From NCBI GenBank assembly GCA_034434915.1, contig DAOTYE010000066.1:1-27293 (forward strand): a stretch of DNA of 27,293 bases. The letters are read 5' to 3'. Position numbers and translations under genes: made by a program. Position 1 is the first letter of the stretch, and every line of letters begins with the position of its first letter. Origin of the DNA: DAOTYE01 sp034434915. GTDB lineage: Bacteria > Chloroflexota > Dehalococcoidia > Dehalococcoidales > RBG-16-60-22. Shown here one piece after another: positions 23,247 to 27,293 of the stretch. The notes under the pieces are model-generated. The model did not search any database and had not been told where the DNA came from. It saw only the letters and a list, made by a program, of their open reading frames with translations.

Positions 23247-23260
23247 ATGATTTCTATCAT
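23247..23260. promoter_or_regulatory. FNR/DNR/CRP-type palindrome upstream of the heme-copper operon
   Basis: ATGAT-TTCT-ATCAT, a perfect 5-4-5 inverted repeat containing the TGAT-N4-ATCA core of FNR/DNR-family sites. Its centre (23253.5) is about 41 bp upstream of a plausible start near 23212, given a TGC-TAATTT extended -10 at about 23218-23226 on the minus strand. That is the class II activator position. It lies 58 bp before the first gene of the operon. The identity of the regulator is inference. Confidence 0.5.
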
Positions 23261-23402
23261 ATTTCTTTCTGCAGTGCGCCTCATACTCCTTTGCATGCCT
23301 TAGCTCTGCCAATAAGTTGATGGCAGAGCACGTTCAATGCTACAATTCCTGTGTATCAAAAAGGCTTTTGACACGCTTGACATAAAGCGGAAAGGGGCTG
23401 AC

Positions 23403-24116
23403 ATGAAGGTGAACAAGGAGGCATGTACCGCCTGCGGTGCCTGTGAGCCTTACTGCCCTCTGGGCGTCATCCGCATTGAAGATGTGGCGGTCATTGACCA
23501 GGACGAATGCGTGGAGTGCGGTGTCTGCTTCCGCGCCGGCGTCTGTCCCACTGATGCCTTAATCTATGAAATCCCGCCCTATCCCCGCGCCCTCCGCGCT
23601 GTCTATTCCAATCCGCTCCTGAGCAAGCCGGTCACCGGGTGCGCCGGGCGGGGCACTGAGGAAGCCAAGACCAACGATGTCACCGGCAGGTTTAAGAAGG
23701 GCAGGGTGGGTATTGGCATTGAGCCGGGCAGACCGGGCACCGGCGCCCGTTTCCGCGATATTGAGAAGATTATCAAAGCCATGACGGAGATTGGCGCCCG
23801 CTTTGAACCCAATAATCCCATCAGTACCCTCATTGCTGACCCGCAGACCGGTGCGCTCAAGCCGGAAATCCTCAATGAAAAAGTCATGTCCGTGGTTATT
23901 GAGTGTGATTTCCCCATTGAGAAACTGAAAGATGCCGTTGATGCCCTCAATAATGTCGCCGGAGAGGTTGCTTGCGCCTTCAGCGTCTGCTGCGTCGGGC
24001 GGGCGGAAGATGATGGCTCGGTGCCCGTGGAAAAACTGCTCAAAGACCTGAAAGTTCCCTACTACATCAATAGCAAGACCACCGTGGGTCTGGGCAGGCC
24101 TCCGGCGAAAGATTAA
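23403..24116 (+). CDS. Ferredoxin-type 2x[4Fe-4S] protein with uncharacterised C-terminal domain
   Basis: A 237-aa protein. The N-terminal about 55 residues are a bacterial ferredoxin domain with two cluster motifs: C8-C11-C14-C18P and C36-C39-C42-C48P (the second has a longer x5 gap before CP). The remaining about 180 residues form a domain I do not recognise, with a basic glycine-rich stretch (GRVGIGIEPGRPGTG) and four more Cys near the end (IECDFP, ACAFSVCC). The start at 23403 is chosen for GGGG upstream and because the ferredoxin begins there; an in-frame ATG at 23337 adds 22 unlike residues. It is 10 nt before the next gene, which carries its own Cys/His cluster; the two likely act together in electron transfer or metal handling. 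Confidence 0.82.
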   Translation: MKVNKEACTACGACEPYCPLGVIRIEDVAVIDQDECVECGVCFRAGVCPTDALIYEIPPYPRALRAVYSNPLLSKPVTGCAGRGTEEAKTNDVTGRFKKGRVGIGIEPGRPGTGARFRDIEKIIKAMTEIGARFEPNNPISTLIADPQTGALKPEILNEKVMSVVIECDFPIEKLKDAVDALNNVAGEVACAFSVCCVGRAEDDGSVPVEKLLKDLKVPYYINSKTTVGLGRPPAKD

Positions 24117-24126
24117 GGAGATAAAG

Positions 24127-24756
24127 ATGACGCATACCTTGCATCGCATCGGCACGGCGGAAAACCTGGCGGACGATTATATCTTCGTCATGCTTCCCGC
24201 CAAGGGCATTAATGATGAAGGCTCAGACCCCAAGCTCCAGAAGATGTTGCGCATCGCCCTGCGCCACAACCCGAACAACATCGGCAGTGATAGCAGCAAC
24301 GAGGGCGGCTGGTACACCCATACCACAGAGCAGATTATCGGCGGCTGTCATGGGGAAGCCCACGCCGTCTTCAGCGACCCCAAAGATGCCGTGGCTTACC
24401 TGAAAGAGCTGAAAAAAGAGAACCTGGGCATGTCTGTGGTCATCAGCGGGCTGACTGAAGAGGTAAACCGCATTTGTAAAGAAGCCGGTCTGACCCGTCA
24501 TACCGTCAACTTCTCGCTCGGCTACAAGGGCAAAACAGACAAACTGCCGCCGCGGGAAATCCTTGAGGTCACCACCATGTGCGGACACCACCTCGTTTCA
24601 CCTCACCTGGTGCGGGCAATCATTGAAGACATAAAAAAGGGCAGAAAAACGCCAGCAGAAGGGGCAAAAGAAATCGCTAAGCCCTGCACCTGCGGCTGTT
24701 TCAATGTCGTCCGCGCTGAAAAACTGCTGGCAAAGCTGGCGGGAGTCAAGAAATAG
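24127..24756 (+). CDS. Unrecognised Cys/His-rich protein paired with the ferredoxin
   Basis: A 209-aa soluble protein that I cannot assign to a family. Potential metal or cluster ligands are C74-H75 (GGCHGEAH), C152 with H154-H155 (MCGHHLVSPH), and a C-terminal CTCGC (C187, C189, C191). The N-terminal 120 residues look alpha/beta. The centre (TEQIIGGCHGEAHAVFSD) and the ending motif look like conserved functional sites. GGAG is 6 nt before the ATG. It is co-transcribed with the ferredoxin-like gene and followed by trpS 17 nt later. A redox or metal-binding enzyme partnered with the ferredoxin is plausible but not shown. Confidence 0.7.
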   Translation: MTHTLHRIGTAENLADDYIFVMLPAKGINDEGSDPKLQKMLRIALRHNPNNIGSDSSNEGGWYTHTTEQIIGGCHGEAHAVFSDPKDAVAYLKELKKENLGMSVVISGLTEEVNRICKEAGLTRHTVNFSLGYKGKTDKLPPREILEVTTMCGHHLVSPHLVRAIIEDIKKGRKTPAEGAKEIAKPCTCGCFNVVRAEKLLAKLAGVKK

Positions 24757-24773
24757 TTCAGGAGCTAATCATC

Positions 24774-25757
24774 ATGAAAAAACGCGTCTTTTCCGGCATC
24801 CAGCCCACAGGCAATATCCACATCGGCAACTACGTGGGCGCCATAAAAAACTGGGTGGCGCTTCAGCAGAACTATGATAATATCTTCTGTGTCGTTGACC
24901 TTCACGCCATCACCGTGTTTCAGAAACCAGACGTCCTGAAGAAAAAAATAAGGGAGGTGGCAGGTATCCTCTTCGCCGCCGGCATTGACCATAAGCAGTC
25001 AGCTCTCTTTGTGCAGTCCCACATCCACGAGCACGCTGAACTCGCCTGGATTCTCAATTGCGTCATTCCCTTCGGCTGGATGAAGCGCATGACCCAGTTC
25101 AAAGAAAAATCCGCGAAACAGAAGGAAGAGGTGAGCACCGGACTCTTTGACTATCCCGCCCTCATGGCGGCGGACATCCTCCTCTATCAGACTGACGTGG
25201 TGCCGGTAGGGGAAGACCAGAAACAGCATGTTGAGCTGACGCGGGATGCCGCCCAGCGCTTTAATACCCTCTACGGCGAGACGTTCAAAATTCCTGATGT
25301 CATGATTCCTGATGTGGGCGCGCGCATCATGGGGCTGGATGACCCCACCATGAAGATGAGCAAAAGTGAAGACCGCCCCGGGCATGCCATCTATCTGCTT
25401 GACTCACCTGACGAAATCAAGGGGAAAATCATGCGTGCCACCACTGACTCCCTCAGGGAAATCCGCTTTGATGAAAAGCGTCCCGGCGTCACCAATCTCC
25501 TCACCATTTACCAGGTCTTCACCGGCAAGAGCGAAAAAGAGATTGAAGCGCACTTCTCCGGAAAGGGCTATGCCGACCTCAAGAAAGAGCTGGTAGAGGT
25601 GGTGACGGCGGGCTTAAGTCCACTCCAGAAGCGCTATAAAGAGCTGACCGCTGACTCTGCCTATCTTGACTCTCTGCTCAAGGAAAGCGCGGACAGAATC
25701 CGCCCCATTGCGGAAAAGACACTGGCGCTGGTCAAGGAGCGGGTGGGATTGGGGTAG
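24774..25757 (+). CDS. trpS: Tryptophanyl-tRNA synthetase
   Basis: Class I aminoacyl-tRNA synthetase that charges tRNA-Trp, 327 aa, normal for bacterial TrpS. The ATP-binding HIGH motif appears as HIGN (16-19) in SGIQPTGNIHIGNYVGA, and the second signature is intact as KMSKS in PTMKMSKSEDRPG. The QTDVVPVGEDQKQHVELTRD segment is the typical active-site region. AGGAG lies upstream of the ATG. It follows the ferredoxin pair on the same strand and converges on rtcB with only 8 bp between stops. Confidence 0.97.
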   Translation: MKKRVFSGIQPTGNIHIGNYVGAIKNWVALQQNYDNIFCVVDLHAITVFQKPDVLKKKIREVAGILFAAGIDHKQSALFVQSHIHEHAELAWILNCVIPFGWMKRMTQFKEKSAKQKEEVSTGLFDYPALMAADILLYQTDVVPVGEDQKQHVELTRDAAQRFNTLYGETFKIPDVMIPDVGARIMGLDDPTMKMSKSEDRPGHAIYLLDSPDEIKGKIMRATTDSLREIRFDEKRPGVTNLLTIYQVFTGKSEKEIEAHFSGKGYADLKKELVEVVTAGLSPLQKRYKELTADSAYLDSLLKESADRIRPIAEKTLALVKERVGLG

Positions 25758-25765
25758 GTCTCACT

Positions 25766-27226
25766 CTACCCCTTTATCACCCCAATCGGTCTGGTCCGCG
25801 CCACAATCTTTGAGATGCCCGCGTTGTGGGCGATGTTCACCACCTTGGTGGCGTCCTTATACGCTTCTGAGGCTTCTTCCGCCAGACCAGAGAGGCTCTC
25901 CGCCCGCACCGTGATGCCCTTCGCCTCAAGTTCATGGAGCACCTCTCTGCCGGTGAGGTGCCGCTTCGCCGCCGCGCGGCTCTGCACCCGCCCCGCCCCA
26001 TGGCACGTGGAGCCGAATGTCTCCTTCATCGCCCGCTCCGTCCCCACCAGGACATAGGACACTCTGCCCATGTCACCGGGAATGAGCACCGGCTGACCGA
26101 TTCTGGCATATATTTGAGGCAAGTCAGGATGTCCCGCCGGGAAAGCCCGCGTGGCGCCCTTGCGGTGGACGCACAGCTTCTCCTTCTTGCCGTTCAACTG
26201 GTGGTCTTCAATCTTGGCGATATTGTGGGCGACGTCATAAATCATCTCCAGACCGGCATCCGCCTCGCATATGCCCAGGACGCGGCAGAACGCCTCCCGC
26301 ACCCAGTGGGCGATGCACTGGCGGTTCGCCCAGGCGTAGTTGGCGGCGCATCTCATCGCCGCGAGGTATGCCTGCCCCTCGGGCGACTTCACCGGCGCGC
26401 AGGCAAGCTGTCGTTCGGGGAGCTCAATGCCGTACTTCGCCATCGCCCGGACCATTTCCTTGACATAATCATCAGCCACCTGGTGCCCCAGTCCGCGCGA
26501 CCCGCAGTGGATGTAAAGCACCACCTGCCCCACTTCATCAATGCCCATGTCCGCCGCAATCGCCGGCTCAAAGATTTCATCAATCAGGGCCACCTCAAGG
26601 AAGTGGTTGCCTGAGCCCAGTGTGCCCAGCTGTGGCGCGCCCCGCTCCTTCGCCCGCCCGCTCACTTTGGAAGGGTCAGCGCCTTTCATTTCTCCGTGCT
26701 CTTCGGTCACGTCAAGGTCTTCCGGCTTGCCGTAGCCTTTCTCTACCGCCCAGCGCGACCCCCTGACCAGCACCCGGTCAATCTCTCCCTTGCTCAGCCT
26801 GATTTTGCCCTCCGAGCCCACGCCGGACGGCACACTGGCAAACAGCGCGTCAACAAGCTGGCGGATTTTGGGCATGACGTCTTCTTTCTTCAGGTTGGTG
26901 CGCAGGAGACGCACGCCGCAGTTGATGTCAAAGCCCACCCCGCCCGGCGATACCACGCCGTCATCAATCCGCATCGCTGCCACCCCGCCGATGGGGAAGC
27001 CATAGCCCCAGTGGATGTCCGGCATGGCTAATGAACAGCACACGATGCCCGGCAGGAAAGCCACGTTCGCCACCTGCTCCAAGCCCTGCTCCTCGCGGAT
27101 TTGCTCCAGCATCTCTTTGTCCGCATAGATGATGCCCGGCACCCGCATTCCCTTCTTGTAGCTCAGCGGGATGCGCCAGCGATAGTCGTCAATCTTCTCT
27201 ACCGGTCCGCTCCATTTATTGCTCAT
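25766..27226 (-). CDS. rtcB: RtcB, RNA-splicing ligase (3'-phosphate/2',3'-cyclic phosphate type)
   Basis: GTP- and Mn-dependent RNA ligase joining 2',3'-cyclic-phosphate or 3'-phosphate ends to 5'-OH, used in RNA repair or tRNA splicing. It is 486 aa, the archaeal-type length (P. horikoshii 481), longer than E. coli RtcB. Metal and catalytic residues align: D100 and C103 (FDINCG), H208 (SGNHFLE), H240 region (HCGSRGLGH), H334 (DVAHN) and guanylylated H409 (STCHGAGR). It follows archease with 10 nt between stop and start, an arrangement known for the RtcB activation pair. Confidence 0.97.
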   Translation of the reverse strand: MSNKWSGPVEKIDDYRWRIPLSYKKGMRVPGIIYADKEMLEQIREEQGLEQVANVAFLPGIVCCSLAMPDIHWGYGFPIGGVAAMRIDDGVVSPGGVGFDINCGVRLLRTNLKKEDVMPKIRQLVDALFASVPSGVGSEGKIRLSKGEIDRVLVRGSRWAVEKGYGKPEDLDVTEEHGEMKGADPSKVSGRAKERGAPQLGTLGSGNHFLEVALIDEIFEPAIAADMGIDEVGQVVLYIHCGSRGLGHQVADDYVKEMVRAMAKYGIELPERQLACAPVKSPEGQAYLAAMRCAANYAWANRQCIAHWVREAFCRVLGICEADAGLEMIYDVAHNIAKIEDHQLNGKKEKLCVHRKGATRAFPAGHPDLPQIYARIGQPVLIPGDMGRVSYVLVGTERAMKETFGSTCHGAGRVQSRAAAKRHLTGREVLHELEAKGITVRAESLSGLAEEASEAYKDATKVVNIAHNAGISKIVARTRPIGVIKG

Positions 27227-27236
27227 GCTTCACCTC

Positions 27237-27293
27237 CTACACATCCAGAATCACCTGCACCCGGTTCTTCTCCCGGTCCACCTTCAGCATGTG
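27237..27293 (-). CDS. Archease, C-terminal end (partial)
   Basis: The last 18 codons of a gene entering from the right edge, ending at TAG (27239-27237). The visible residues HMLKVDREKNRVQVILDV match the typical archease ending (Y-H-x-L-x-V ... V-x-D-V). Archease speeds guanylylation of RtcB and is often encoded just before it, as here; the stop region also holds the GGAGG used by rtcB. The short length limits certainty, but position and pattern agree. Confidence 0.75.
   Translation of the reverse strand, partial: HMLKVDREKNRVQVILDV

Overview
The window reads as a chromosomal segment of an anaerobic or facultative bacterium. My best guess is Chloroflexota (Dehalococcoidia-like). This is inferred from gene style: a DUF362 protein, an MFS protein with an alanine-rich tail, a coiled-coil protein with a small C-terminal domain, and a URO-D-family methyltransferase homologue. 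It is not based on any marker gene. Most genes lie on the minus strand in short operons. There is no CRISPR array, rRNA or insertion sequence, and one tRNA.

Layout. 1-1419: the edge of an accessory region, with a small zinc-binding protein (partial), a complete tyrosine recombinase, a dense cluster of seven AAAGTTA/TAACTTT repeats, and tRNA-Pro(GGG) with its promoter. 1467-5052 (minus): an apparent operon of an MFS protein with a 237-residue tail, an SDR oxidoreductase and a divergent HisB-like protein. 5098-6469 (plus): a PatB/MalY-type PLP enzyme behind a promoter overlapped by a perfect inverted repeat. 6470-9008: poorly conserved ground with a membrane hypothetical, a coiled-coil protein, and a probable remnant of a Panacea-like gene. 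9071-14565 (minus): a sugar-phosphate cluster of split transketolase, predicted PPi-dependent phosphofructokinase, class II aldolase and a URO-D-family protein, with a strong promoter at 14619-14647. 14721-15644 (plus): a DUF362 protein. 15645-17748 (minus): fdhD, two TatA-type genes and tatC, suggesting maturation and export of a molybdenum or tungsten enzyme. 17965-20035 (minus): a zinc-ribbon protein, then hydroxypyruvate isomerase and tartronate-semialdehyde-reductase homologues. 20159-23189 (minus): a heme-copper oxidase-superfamily operon. 23403-25757 (plus): a ferredoxin-like protein, an unrecognised Cys/His-rich partner and TrpS. 25766-27293 (minus): RtcB RNA ligase and the end of archease.

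The most striking locus is 20159-23260. It has the B-type oxidase layout (a 33-residue single-helix subunit, subunit II, subunit I, heme O synthase). However, the CuA ligands of subunit II are mostly lost (His to Tyr, both Cys to Ser). In subunit I the helix-VI CuB histidine is replaced by Asp, and the active-site Tyr position holds an acidic residue, as in nitric oxide reductases. An FNR/DNR-like palindrome sits where a class II activator site would be. I infer an unconventional NO-reductase-like enzyme rather than an oxygen reductase. The transketolase/PPi-PFK/aldolase cluster is a second system worth attention, as a candidate sedoheptulose-bisphosphate route.
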